64,000 nucleotides of DNA from Curtobacterium sp. Leaf261 (GCF_001422205.1 NZ_LMMJ01000001.1:365591-429590), one strand, 5' to 3'. Shown: positions 33,762 to 41,925, counted from the first letter of the stretch. Numbers and translations are program-made. The notes: generated from the sequence alone by a model not told the origin.

Positions 33762-35440
33762 AGTGCGGCCCGGTCGTCGAGGAGCCCGCGGAGGAGGTCG
33801 GCGGTCTTCTCCGGGTCGCGCTCGGCGAACGCGCTGATGTCGGCGCGGCGACGCTCGGCGGTGAGGTCCTCGGACGACATCGCCTCGGTCGGGGCGTCCC
33901 CGGCGCCGTCGGGGAGGGTGCCGAGGACCGCGGTCGGCGCATCGGACGCGATCGCCGACCGGCCGGGAGCCTCGTCGAGGGCCACGGGCAGCGAGAAGCC
34001 GTCCGCGAAGGCGTCGAGCTCGCCGAGGTCGACGTCTTCGCGGGCCGGTCGACGCCCACGACGCGCGAGGATCACGAGCCCGGTGATGAGCACCGCGGCG
34101 ATCCCGGCGACGATCCCCGCGGTCCGGATGGTCGACCACATGTCGTCCTGCGCGGCCTGGGCGTCGGCGGCCTTCAGCGCTGCGGCGGCCTGCTTGGCGG
34201 CGGAGGTGTCGAAGTCGACGATGCCGACCTTCACCTTGTCGCCGCGGTCCTGGTCGACGTTCGCGGCACTCGAGACGAGGTCGTTCACGGTCTGCAGGTT
34301 GAGGCCCTTGGCGTAGCGGGCGTCGATCGCGACCGAGATGGACTGGCTGTCGAGCGCACCGGACGGGATCGTCGTGGTCTCGGTGGTCTTGTCGACGGCG
34401 TTGTTCTTCGTCGCGGACTCGTTCGTGTACCCGTTGTCGGTGCCGGTCGTGCCGGTACCGGTCGTGCTGGTTCCGCTCGGCACGGCGATGTTGTCCGGGC
34501 CGAGGACACCCGTGGCACCGGACCCGCTCGCCCCCGCCGCGCCGTTGCCGTACTGCTCGGTGGTGCTCGACTCGTTGAGGGCGACCGGGCCGGTGGTCGG
34601 CTGGGCGAACGACTCGGTGGTCTTCGTGCCGGAGTTCTGGTTCATCCGCGCGGCGACGACGACCTGCGAGTGTCCAGCGCCGACCATCTTGTCGAGGAGC
34701 GCCTGGATCTTGTCGCCGGTCGAGCTGTCGTAGTCGGCGGCCTGGTCGGTCGACGAGCCGGTGGCGCCGGTGCCGACGGCCGAGAGCACGTCGCCCTTCG
34801 CGTCGACGACGGAGACGTCGGTGGTCTGCATGCCCTCGACCGCGGCGCTCGTCAGGTGCACGATGGCCTGGACCTGGTTGTTCGTCAGCGTCTGGCCCGC
34901 CTTCGGCTCGACGAACACCGACGCGGTCGGGTCCTTCTCGTCGGCGACGAAGACGCTCTTCTCCGGGATCGCGAGCTGCACGGAGGCGGTCTGGACACCG
35001 TCCATCGCGCCGATGGTCTTGGCGAGCTCGCCCTCGATCGCGCGCTTGTAGGTCACGTTCTGCTGGAACTCCGACGCCGTGACGCCCATCTTGTCGAGGA
35101 GCGAGTAGCCACCCTCGTTCGACGACGGCAGCCCGGCGCTCGCGGCCTTCAGGCGCTCGGCGTAGACGGACCCCTGTGGCACGAGGATCGTCGCCCCGCC
35201 GTCGGTCAGGGTGTAGGGCACCCCGTCCGTGGTGAGCTGGTCGGTGATGCCCGAGGCATCCGCGGCGGCGAGCCCGGTGAACAGCGGCGCGTACGACGGC
35301 TTGCCGAGCCAGCTCGCGAGCGCGATGCCGCCGAGCACCACCGCGGCGATGCCGATGACGGCGATGGTCCGCTGGGCGACGGAGAACCCCTTGATGGTCG
35401 CGCCGAAGCGGCCGAACATCCCCTTGAGTGCGTCGGGCAT
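33758..35440 (-). CDS. fliF: MS-ring protein FliF
   Basis: A 560-residue protein with an N-terminal span (RTIAVIGIAAVVLGGIALASWL), the ring-building motifs (YAPLFTGLAAADASGITDQL and YSLLDKMGVTASEFQQNVTY), and a C-terminal span (GIVAGIAAVLITGLVILARR) followed by the FliG-binding tail. FliF forms the membrane base of the rotor. ATG 35440 overlaps the fliE stop (TGATG). Confidence 0.96.
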   Translation of the reverse strand: MPDALKGMFGRFGATIKGFSVAQRTIAVIGIAAVVLGGIALASWLGKPSYAPLFTGLAAADASGITDQLTTDGVPYTLTDGGATILVPQGSVYAERLKAASAGLPSSNEGGYSLLDKMGVTASEFQQNVTYKRAIEGELAKTIGAMDGVQTASVQLAIPEKSVFVADEKDPTASVFVEPKAGQTLTNNQVQAIVHLTSAAVEGMQTTDVSVVDAKGDVLSAVGTGATGSSTDQAADYDSSTGDKIQALLDKMVGAGHSQVVVAARMNQNSGTKTTESFAQPTTGPVALNESSTTEQYGNGAAGASGSGATGVLGPDNIAVPSGTSTTGTGTTGTDNGYTNESATKNNAVDKTTETTTIPSGALDSQSISVAIDARYAKGLNLQTVNDLVSSAANVDQDRGDKVKVGIVDFDTSAAKQAAAALKAADAQAAQDDMWSTIRTAGIVAGIAAVLITGLVILARRGRRPAREDVDLGELDAFADGFSLPVALDEAPGRSAIASDAPTAVLGTLPDGAGDAPTEAMSSEDLTAERRRADISAFAERDPEKTADLLRGLLDDRAAL

Positions 35441-35775
35441 CAGGCCTGCATCCTCATGATCTCGTTGAAGGCGTCGACGCCCTTGTTGCGGACCGCGGCG
35501 ACGAGCTCGAGCGTGACCTGTGCGCGGGTGGAGGCGATGGTGGCGTCGTGGATGTCGTCGAGGTTGCCCGTGACGGCCTTGACGGCCAGGTTCTTCGACG
35601 TGCCCTCGAGCTGCTGGAGGCCGTCGACGGCGTTCGCCATGCTCGCGCCGAAGCCGCTCGCGCCCGTGGCGGTCGTCCCGGTCGTCGCGGCCGGAGCCGT
35701 GCCGGTGGCGTCCGTCGTCGCACCCCACGCGCCCGAGAGCGCGTTCGTGCTGAATCCGTTGATCGCGCTGACCAT
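35440..35775 (-). CDS. fliE: MS ring-rod junction protein FliE
   Basis: A 111-residue FliE with the C-terminal family signature RAQVTLELVAAVRNKGVDAF NEIMRMQA split here at F. It connects the MS ring to the rod. The order flgB-flgC-fliE-fliF is the standard one. Confidence 0.94.
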   Translation of the reverse strand: MVSAINGFSTNALSGAWGATTDATGTAPAATTGTTATGASGFGASMANAVDGLQQLEGTSKNLAVKAVTGNLDDIHDATIASTRAQVTLELVAAVRNKGVDAFNEIMRMQA

Positions 35776-36170
35776 CAGTTCTTCCCGATCTGCAGTGCCG
35801 CCTCGTAGGCGGTCTTGGCACGGTCCACCACGGCGGCGTTCGCCTGGTAGCCGCGCTGGGCCATGATGAGGTCCGCCATCTGCGTCCCCAGGTCGATGTC
35901 CGGCATCCGGACGTACCCCTCGGTGTTCGCCAGCGGGTTCGACGGGTCGTAGGTCACTCGGCCAGCGGCGCTGCCGAACGCGGCGCCCTTGACGTACGCG
36001 CCGGACGTGCCGGCGCCCTCCTGGACCTCGACGTAGCGGGCCTGGAACGCCGTGTCGTCCATCGACTTGACGGTGTTGACGTTGGCGATGTTGTCGGAGA
36101 TGGCGTCGAGCCACTTGCGGTGCACGGTCATGCCGGTGCTCGCGATGCCGATCGCGTCGAAGGTGCTCAT
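35775..36170 (-). CDS. flgC: Rod protein FlgC
   Basis: A 131-residue proximal rod protein: N-terminal FDAIGIASTGMTVHRKWLDA then ISDNIANVNTVKS, and C-terminal MPDIDLGTQMADLIMAQRGY QANAAV region. Starts at ATG 36170, overlapping the flgB stop (TGATG). Confidence 0.94.
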   Translation of the reverse strand: MSTFDAIGIASTGMTVHRKWLDAISDNIANVNTVKSMDDTAFQARYVEVQEGAGTSGAYVKGAAFGSAAGRVTYDPSNPLANTEGYVRMPDIDLGTQMADLIMAQRGYQANAAVVDRAKTAYEAALQIGKN

Positions 36171-36511
36171 CAGCTCGTCCGCATCGCCGCGCGGACCGCG
36201 GTCAGCTCGGAGTTCATCGCCTGCGTGGCGAACTGGTACCGGAGGACGGTGTCGACGTTCGAGAGCGTCTCCTCGTCGAGGTTGACGTTGTTCCCGTTCG
36301 TGTTCGTCGGCTCGAGGCTGCGTGCCGTCGTCGCCGTCGTGGCCCCGCTCCCGGCGTCGATCGACTTCGCGAGCGCGTCCTCGAACTGCACCTTCTTGGC
36401 GTGGTAGTTCGGCGTGTTGATGTTCGCGACGTTGTCGGCGATCGTCTTCTGCCGGAGCGAGAGACCGTCGAGTGCGCTCTGCAGCGCCGCGGTCGTCACG
36501 GATTCGAGCAT
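36170..36511 (-). CDS. flgB: Rod protein FlgB
   Basis: A 113-residue rod protein with LDGLSLRQKTIADNVANINT followed by PNYHAKKVQFEDAL. First gene of the long flgB-fliK operon. The 120-nt leader from the sigma-28-type promoter carries two GGA-loop hairpins near its 5' end. Confidence 0.94.
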   Translation of the reverse strand: MLESVTTAALQSALDGLSLRQKTIADNVANINTPNYHAKKVQFEDALAKSIDAGSGATTATTARSLEPTNTNGNNVNLDEETLSNVDTVLRYQFATQAMNSELTAVRAAMRTS

Positions 36512-36586
36512 GGCCAGCCGTTTCCACGTACCGACGACCGGTTCCGCGCCGCTGTCGAGCGGGGCGTGGTGGTCGCCTGGGGCGAG

Positions 36587-36601
36587 GGCCGATCCGTGGC
36601 C
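36587..36601 (-). promoter_or_regulatory. CsrA-type hairpin 2 in flgB leader
   Basis: GGCC-ACGGATC-GGCC on the minus strand: a 4-bp stem with ACGGA in the 7-nt loop. Confidence 0.55.
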
Positions 36602-36607
36602 GATGAC

Positions 36608-36622
36608 GAGCGATCCGTGCTC
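36608..36622 (-). promoter_or_regulatory. CsrA-type hairpin 1 in flgB leader
   Basis: GAGC-ACGGATC-GCTC on the minus strand: a 4-bp stem with the same 7-nt loop as hairpin 2 but different stem bases. It begins about three bases after the predicted transcript start. Confidence 0.58.
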
Positions 36623-36630
36623 AGAGTGCG

Positions 36631-36659
36631 CTATCGGCCGGTCGTCAGGGGCTCGTTAG
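36631..36659 (-). promoter_or_regulatory. Sigma-28-type promoter of flgB operon
   Basis: CTAACG (36659-36654), 16-nt spacer, CCGATAG (36637-36631). Directs the flgB-fliK operon. Confidence 0.78.
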
Positions 36660-36701
36660 CGGTCGCCCCGAAGTGGGGACAGGTGCCGCGCGGACCGGTT
36701 C

Positions 36702-36764
36702 TGTGCCAGCGAGCGTCAACTGGCCGAGGGACTCCCTGGCGCAGTTGACGCTCCCTGGGGCACA
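36702..36764. repeat. Dyad repeat family D, copy 1
   Basis: Imperfect inverted repeat with arms TGTGCCAGCGAGCGTCAACT and AGTTGACGCTCCCTGGGGCA and a centre containing GGACTCCCTGG. It lies between the fliT-like gene and the flgB promoter and may end the fliD operon. A clearly related element lies at 49694-49760. Confidence 0.65.
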
Positions 36765-36780
36765 ACCGGATCGGCACTGG

Positions 36781-37170
36781 TCAGCCCGTGACGTCGAGGT
36801 ACACCGAGCGCGACGGCTCGCGGGACTCCTCGACGCGGCCGAGTGCGCCGAGGTGTCCGAGCACGGCCCGGCGGGCCTCGTCGACGCGGGCGATCGCGTC
36901 GCGCTGGACCGCCAGGAGCCGCTCGACCCGTCCGGCGAGCGAGGACGGGAGCGGACCGAGATCGGTGGGTGTGGACCACCGGACTGGAGGGACGGGAGAC
37001 GCCGCACCGGGCCTCCCGTCCGATGCGTCACCGGACTGCAGGCTGCCACCGTCGCTCCCCACGTTCGCGACGGCGTCCCGCGCCGCCTTCGGTGCGATCC
37101 CCGCCGCTGCCTCGAGCTCCGCGAGTGCCGCCTGCCAGGCGGCGAGGGTCTCCCCCGGCTCACGCGACAC
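36781..37170 (-). CDS. FliT-position hypothetical protein
   Basis: A 129-residue protein directly after fliS and overlapping its stop codon. GTG 37170 is chosen because GGTGGAG lies six bases upstream. The N-terminal (EPGETLAAWQAALAELEAAA) and C-terminal (GRVERLLAVQRDAIARVDEA) parts are helical, as in FliT-type export chaperones, but no strong family motif is visible. The middle is Gly/Pro/Ser-rich and coincides with two copies of the GGACTGGAGG repeat element (36977-37043), which look inserted in frame. Confidence 0.5.
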   Translation of the reverse strand: MSREPGETLAAWQAALAELEAAAGIAPKAARDAVANVGSDGGSLQSGDASDGRPGAASPVPPVRWSTPTDLGPLPSSLAGRVERLLAVQRDAIARVDEARRAVLGHLGALGRVEESREPSRSVYLDVTG

Positions 37171-37660
37171 CGAGAGCTCCACCCTGCTGGCGGCGCTGGT
37201 CGAGGTCCGAGGCCTGGTGGCCCGGTGCGGGGATGGCCGCAGCGGCGTCGTGCCAGGCCTGCCGGAGCGGCTCCAGGATCCGGATCGTGTCACGGGTCGC
37301 GTTGACGTCGTGGTGCACGTTCGCGGTGACGAGCGACGTCGAGGCGTAGTTGTAGATGGCGAGGAGGCCCTCGCCGCCGTCCCAGAGGTCGATGCGGAGC
37401 GTGCTCGAGAGCTCGCCGACGATCGCCTGGGCGTGCATGAGCTGGTCGCGCGCGGCGGGCCAGTCGCTCCCCTCCTGCGCGGCGACGGCGCGGTGCAGGT
37501 CGAGCATGAGCCGGTCGTACAGCATGGTGACGAGCTGCGCGGGGGTCGCGGACAGCACGGCCTCGGCGTTGTACTGGGCGCGGCGCTGCGCGGTCGCGGC
37601 GGACGGTGCTGCTGCTGCGCTCCGGAACGCGGCGGCGCTCGCGAGGTCGAATGCGTTCAT
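37160..37660 (-). CDS. fliS: Flagellin export chaperone FliS
   Basis: A 166-residue FliS: AQYNAEAVLSATPAQLVTML, YDRLMLDLHRA, and later LWDGGEGLLAIYNYASTSLV. FliS binds the flagellin C-terminus and prevents early polymerisation. ATG 37660 has GAGGA upstream; a TTG at 37675 overlapping the fliD stop is an alternative. Confidence 0.93.
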   Translation of the reverse strand: MNAFDLASAAAFRSAAAAPSAATAQRRAQYNAEAVLSATPAQLVTMLYDRLMLDLHRAVAAQEGSDWPAARDQLMHAQAIVGELSSTLRIDLWDGGEGLLAIYNYASTSLVTANVHHDVNATRDTIRILEPLRQAWHDAAAAIPAPGHQASDLDQRRQQGGALGVA

Positions 37661-37671
37661 CGTCTCGTTCC

Positions 37672-39072
37672 TCAACTGCTCGTGGACAGGCCGGACAGTG
37701 CGCTGGTGAGCCAGCTGGACTGCGACTTCAGGGCGCTGAGACTGGTCTCGAGGTTCGCGTAGAGGGTCTGCAACGACGCCTTCCGCGCGGCGAGCCGGGT
37801 GTCCCAGTCGGAGATCTGTGTGCTGAGGTCCGAGACGACGGACTGCTGCCCGGTGATCGCCGTGGTGATCGAACCGGTGTACTTGTCCGACATCGCGGAT
37901 GCCTTGTCGGAGACGTTCTGCGCGATCCCGGACAGCATCGACTGGACACCGGCGGGGTCGGCGGCCAGGGCCGTCTGGAACGCGTCCGAGTCGAACGTGA
38001 ACGTGCCGTCCTTCTGGATCGACAGGCCGATCGACGACGGCGACCTGCCGTTCACCGGCGTGGACATCGCGGTACCGAGCTGCTGCATCGCGGACCGTGT
38101 CGTCGCGTCACCGGTCAGGGTGCCGCTCTGCGTCGACGTGACGCCCGTCGTCGAGTCCGTCGATGACGTCACCGCCGTGGCCGTGGCGAAGTAGGAGGCG
38201 ACGGCGTTGAACTGGGAGACGAGGCCCGAGGCGACCGCCGCTGCGCCGCTGGTGTCGCGGGCGACGGAGACGGTCACCGGGTCGCTGCTCGTGGACTTGA
38301 CGGTGACGTCGAGTCCGGGCAGCAGGTCGGCGAAGGTGTTCGACTTGCTGGTGACGACCTGCTCGGCACCCGTGCCGGCCCAGAGCGTCACCGACGCGTC
38401 GGTGCCCTTCGTGACGATGGCGGCTCCGGGTGCCGTGAGGACGTTCGTCGCGGTCCCGGCGTCCACGTCGTCCGCGGTGCCCTGGTAGACGGAGACCGCG
38501 CCGGCGGCGCCGGTCGTGGTCGAGGTGAGCTGCAGCCGGTACTGCTTCGTGCCGTCGGACGCAGTCCCCGCGGCGACCTTGACCGCGGTGACGCCGGCGG
38601 TCTTCGCGCCGTTGATCGCGCTGACGACGTCGTCGAGCGAGGTGGAGGCCGGGGTGATCGCGGTCTTCGTGCCGTCCGCACCGACGATCGTGATCGCGGG
38701 CTGCTGCGTGGCGTCCGCGTTCGCCGGCCAGGCGCTCATCGCGCTCGTGACGCCGATCTGTGCGGCGGCGGTCGAACCGACGGTGAAGGACACCGAACCG
38801 GCTGCGGCCGAGGCCTTCGCCGTCGCGGTGACGGCGGCGGAGCTGCTCGAGGCGGTGAAGAGGTTGAGCGAGGTGCTCTTGGACGCCGCCGCGGCCTTCG
38901 TGGCGAGGTTCTGGATCTGGCCGTTGATCGTCTGGAGCGACGAGATGAACGACTGGGTCGTCGTGACCTTGTTCTTGAGCAGCGTCTGCGGCTGCTGCTC
39001 GATGGTCATGAGCGAGGAGATGAGGCTCGTCGTGTCGAGTCCGCTGACGAGGCCGTCGATGGCGAGCGACAT
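37672..39072 (-). CDS. fliD: Filament cap protein FliD
   Basis: A 466-residue FliD: N-terminal LAIDGLVSGLDTTSLISSLM then TIEQQPQTLLKNKV, and C-terminal helices (KYTGSITTAITGQQSVVSDL, LAARKASLQTLYANLETSLS). The middle is Thr/Ala/Val-rich. It caps the filament and lets flagellin fold. ATG 39072 has AGGAA upstream. No sigma-28 box was seen in front of it. Confidence 0.94.
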   Translation of the reverse strand: MSLAIDGLVSGLDTTSLISSLMTIEQQPQTLLKNKVTTTQSFISSLQTINGQIQNLATKAAAASKSTSLNLFTASSSSAAVTATAKASAAAGSVSFTVGSTAAAQIGVTSAMSAWPANADATQQPAITIVGADGTKTAITPASTSLDDVVSAINGAKTAGVTAVKVAAGTASDGTKQYRLQLTSTTTGAAGAVSVYQGTADDVDAGTATNVLTAPGAAIVTKGTDASVTLWAGTGAEQVVTSKSNTFADLLPGLDVTVKSTSSDPVTVSVARDTSGAAAVASGLVSQFNAVASYFATATAVTSSTDSTTGVTSTQSGTLTGDATTRSAMQQLGTAMSTPVNGRSPSSIGLSIQKDGTFTFDSDAFQTALAADPAGVQSMLSGIAQNVSDKASAMSDKYTGSITTAITGQQSVVSDLSTQISDWDTRLAARKASLQTLYANLETSLSALKSQSSWLTSALSGLSTSS

Positions 39073-39211
39073 CGGGGGTTCCTGTCGGATCGGGGACGGG
39101 CGGGTGGCACGGCGCACCGCAGTGGTGCGCGCGCACAGGGGAGGTCGCCGCCGCCGGGGACACCCGAACGGTTCCCGGCGGCGACGACCGCGATGGTGCT
39201 GCGTCGTGCGG

Positions 39212-39240
39212 CGGGGCCGCCACGGCTGTGGCGGACCCCG
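39212..39240 (-). terminator. Hairpin terminator after fliC
   Basis: CGGGGCCGCCAC and GTGGCGGACCCCG pair around GGCT with one bulged base, seven bases after the fliC stop codon. A second strong hairpin lies at 39144-39185 (GTCGCCGCCG with CGGCGGCGAC). Together they should isolate fliC from fliD. Confidence 0.65.
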
Positions 39241-39246
39241 GACCGA

Positions 39247-40461
39247 CTAGCGGAGCAGCGAGAGGACGCCCTGCGTGCTCTGGTTCGCCTGCGCGAGCAT
39301 CGACGTGCCGGCCTGGCTGAGGATGTTGTCGCGCGTGTACTTGACCATCTCCTCCGCCATGTCGACGTCGGTGATGCGCGAGCTGGCCGCGGTGAGGTTC
39401 TCCTTGGCCACGTTCGTCACGTTGATGGCGTGGTCGAAGCGGTTCTGGATCGCACCGAGGTTGGAGCGAGCCGACGACACGTTCTTGATCTGCTGGTCGA
39501 TCGCACGGATGGCCGCCTGAGCGTGGTCCGCGCTGTCGAACTGCAGACCCGTGGTGGTGTCCCCAGGTGTGCCCGTGAGGGTGCCGGTGGTGTCCCCTGC
39601 GCCGAGCGGGCTGTCGGTGCCGACCGCGCCGCCGTTGAGCGCACGGACCGAGAAGCCCGTGGTCGCGCCGTTCGCGTCCTTCGTCGCCGTGGCGGTGAAG
39701 TTCTTCGAGAAGCTGGCGTCGGCGTTGAGCGAGGTGACGACGTCGTCCACCGAGGTGAACGTGCCGCCCGTGCCCGACCCGGTCAGCGCACCGGTGGTGA
39801 TCGTCGAGCTGTCGACGACGGCGTTCCCGGCAGCGTTGCTCACGTCGGACGTGAACGTGAGCGACTTGCCCTTGAGCGCCGTGTTGATGTCGGTGCCGGC
39901 CTTGATGGTGAAGCCGGTGCCGGAGGACTGCGTCGCCCCGAGGGCGTCGACGACCTTCGACACGTTCGCACCGGACAGGTCGACAGCGATCTGGCTGTTG
40001 CTGTCACCGTTGGCGCCGACCTGGAACTTCAGGGTGCTGTTGTTGTTCAGCAGCGACGTGCCGTTGAAGTTGGTCGAGCTCGCGATGCGGCCGAGCTCCT
40101 TCTGCAGCTGGCCGACCTCGGTGGTGATGGCGGTGCGCGAGTCGGCGTTGTTCGAGTCGTTGCCGGCCTGGACGGCGAGGTCACGCATGCGCTGGAGGAT
40201 CGAGTGGGTCTCGGTGAGGCCACCTTCAGCGGTCTGCACGACGGAGATGCCGTCCTGCGCGTTGCGGGCCGCGACCGTGAGGCCACCGACCTGCGACTTG
40301 AGCCCCTCGGAGATCGACAGACCGGCCGCGTCGTCGGCAGCACGGTTGATGCGGAGGCCGCTCGAGAGCTTCTCGAGGGACTTCGACAGGTCGTTCTGCG
40401 TGGAGTTGAGGTTCCGGTACGTGTTGAGTGCCGAGAGGTTGGTGTTGATGGACATACCCAT
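39247..40461 (-). CDS. fliC: Flagellin FliC
   Basis: A 404-residue flagellin with conserved N-terminal (INTNLSALNTYRNLNSTQND, SSGLRINRAADDAAGLSISE) and C-terminal (DVDMAEEMVKYTRDNILSQA, GTSMLAQANQSTQGVLSLLR) domains and a variable middle of about 220 residues. ATG 40461 is set by GGAGGA seven bases upstream, giving MGMSINTN. It has its own promoter and a leader with a CsrA-type hairpin. It is the only flagellin gene in the window. Confidence 0.97.
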   Translation of the reverse strand: MGMSINTNLSALNTYRNLNSTQNDLSKSLEKLSSGLRINRAADDAAGLSISEGLKSQVGGLTVAARNAQDGISVVQTAEGGLTETHSILQRMRDLAVQAGNDSNNADSRTAITTEVGQLQKELGRIASSTNFNGTSLLNNNSTLKFQVGANGDSNSQIAVDLSGANVSKVVDALGATQSSGTGFTIKAGTDINTALKGKSLTFTSDVSNAAGNAVVDSSTITTGALTGSGTGGTFTSVDDVVTSLNADASFSKNFTATATKDANGATTGFSVRALNGGAVGTDSPLGAGDTTGTLTGTPGDTTTGLQFDSADHAQAAIRAIDQQIKNVSSARSNLGAIQNRFDHAINVTNVAKENLTAASSRITDVDMAEEMVKYTRDNILSQAGTSMLAQANQSTQGVLSLLR

Positions 40462-40498
40462 GATGAATTCCTCCGTGAAATGTGGGTGTGGTGCGTCT

Positions 40499-40512
40499 GC
40501 CCGTCCATGGGC
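40499..40512 (-). promoter_or_regulatory. CsrA-type hairpin in fliC leader
   Basis: GCCC-ATGGAC-GGGC on the minus strand: a GC-only 4-bp stem with GGA in a hexaloop, near the predicted 5' end of the fliC message. A second GGA lies in the ribosome-binding site (40474-40469), the two-site layout known for CsrA control of flagellin in Bacillus subtilis. Confidence 0.65.
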
Positions 40513-40524
40513 TGACACTGAGGA

Positions 40525-40552
40525 CTCTCGACCGGGGGGCCGAGATCGTTAG
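40525..40552 (-). promoter_or_regulatory. Sigma-28-type promoter of fliC
   Basis: CTAACG (40552-40547), 15-nt spacer, TCGAGAG (40531-40525; two differences from CCGATAG). The leader to the ATG is about 57 nt. Confidence 0.65.
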
Positions 40553-40591
40553 GACTGTTGTGAAGTTTTTTCCAGCCGGCGCTGACGCCGG

Positions 40592-41413
40592 TCAGCCCGC
40601 GGCCGCGGCGGTGCGCGCCGTCGGCTCGTGCATCGCCTTCGCGATCCCGACCGCGGCGTTCGCGGCGACCCGGGCCAGGTAGGCGCTCCGGCGTGCCGGG
40701 GTCGTCCGCGACTGCGGCTCGACCACGGCGTCGACGTCGTCGGCGTAGTGCGTCGCGAGTCCGTCCCGGAGCAGCCGCATCGCCTCGGAGCGCTGCTGGG
40801 ACACCGCGGAGTGGGTGATGCCGAGCTGCTCGGCGACCTCGGTGACGCTCGAGTCCCCGAAGTACACCGCCTCGACGATGAACCGCTGGCGCTCGGGCAG
40901 GGCGGCGACGGCCGCGCGGAGGTACCGGACACGCTCGGCGGCGATCAGGTCGTCGCCGGGGAGTGCGATCTCGGCGGCGAGCGAGTCGTGCACGACGTCG
41001 TCGATGGACCCGACCGAGCGCGCGGCGTCGGTCAGTGCGTCCGCGGCCGTCTGGCGGTCGACGCCCATGGTGTCGGCGACCTCCTGCACGGACGCGGTCC
41101 GGCCGAGCTGGGACGTCAGCGTCTCCTGCACGGCGAGCGTCTCCTTGATGCGCTTGCGGGTGCCGCGGCTGGCCCAGTCTCCGGCGCGCATGTCGTCTGC
41201 GAACGCACCCATGATGCGGGTCCTGGCGTACGCACCGAAGGGGACGCCGAGGTCGGGATCGAACGCGTCCGCCGCGGTGACGAGGGCGACGGCGCCGACC
41301 GACGCGAGGTCGTCGCGCGACAGGTGGGTGGCCCGTGCGCACACCTCGGCGACGAGGTAGCCGACGAGTGGGAGGTTCTCCACCACCATCTGGTTCCGTG
41401 CCCTGCGCTCCAT
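40592..41413 (-). CDS. fliA: Flagellar sigma factor FliA (WhiG/sigma-28 type)
   Basis: Region 2 (VVENLPLVGYLVAEVCARAT, then DLASVGAVALVTAADAFDPD and GVPFGAYARTRIMGAFADDM), region 3 (LTSQLGRTASVQEVADTMGV) and region 4 (ALPERQRFIVEAVYFGDSSV then TEVAEQLGITHSAVSQQRSE) are all present, so this is a full sigma-28-type factor. ATG 41413 is preferred over GTG 41446 because AGGGGA lies six bases upstream. It should read the CTAACG/CCGATAG promoters listed here. No FlgM anti-sigma gene was found. Confidence 0.93.
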   Translation of the reverse strand: MERRARNQMVVENLPLVGYLVAEVCARATHLSRDDLASVGAVALVTAADAFDPDLGVPFGAYARTRIMGAFADDMRAGDWASRGTRKRIKETLAVQETLTSQLGRTASVQEVADTMGVDRQTAADALTDAARSVGSIDDVVHDSLAAEIALPGDDLIAAERVRYLRAAVAALPERQRFIVEAVYFGDSSVTEVAEQLGITHSAVSQQRSEAMRLLRDGLATHYADDVDAVVEPQSRTTPARRSAYLARVAANAAVGIAKAMHEPTARTAAAAG

Positions 41414-41828
41414 GTGCTTCCCCTGGTCTGTCCGGTCGATCGACACCGGGTGCTTCCGGTGTCGTGCTCGCCCGTCCGTGGGCGCGACGGATCACCGGCG
41501 CGACTGCACGCCGAGGAGACCCCTCGAGGACCGCCCGATTCCCTCCGGGCGGTGCTTGGGCTGACCGGAACTGCGAGTCCGGGCCCGGCGGAGGGTGTCC
41601 CCCGCCTGCACAAGAAACCTATCGAGACGCTGTGCCCCGTACACCCCCCGGACCGTCCCCAGTCCGGGGGTTTCCGGGGGGTCCGGAGGGGTCCGCAGCC
41701 CCCGAGCGAGGGTCCCCCCTTCGGAGGACACCGACCCGTTTGTGCCCCGGACTGGAGGCACGGAGCACCTGGTGCGGGCGCGCTGCGTTCAGTAGGCGGT
41801 CAGGTTGGTGCGGGTGCGGCCGCTCGCA
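41414..41828. promoter_or_regulatory. Structured fliA leader and divergent intergenic region
   Basis: This gene-free stretch holds several dyads: CGACACCGG/CCGGTGTCG at 41441-41464, the GGA-loop hairpin at 41470-41483, CCGCCCG/CGGGCGG near 41533-41554, and runs of C and G around 41642-41690 that can form CCCCCGGA/TCCGGGGG. A copy of repeat family A lies at 41745-41761. No CTAACG box faces fliA, so its own promoter is not identified. Confidence 0.5.
41470..41483 (-). promoter_or_regulatory. CsrA-type hairpin in fliA leader
   Basis: GCCC-ACGGAC-GGGC on the minus strand, 57 bases before the fliA ATG. It differs by one loop base from the hairpin in the fliC leader. Confidence 0.6.
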
Positions 41829-41856
41829 CTAACGGCCACGGGGTGCCGTCCGATAG
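41829..41856 (+). promoter_or_regulatory. Sigma-28-type promoter of flgN-flgK-flgL-fliW
   Basis: CTAACG (41829-41834), 15-nt spacer, CCGATAG (41850-41856), about 70 bp before flgN. No GGA-loop hairpin is seen in this leader. Confidence 0.8.
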
Positions 41857-41925
41857 TGCTGCTCGAACGACACGACTGCAGACGCGGCAACCGCAGCGTC
41901 GACGTGGAGGGAGGAGACCTTGGGC

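Noticed and set aside
41609-41646. Sigma-28-type promoter for fliA
   Set aside because: TCGATAG is present on the minus strand but no CTAACG-like element lies 15-16 nt upstream.
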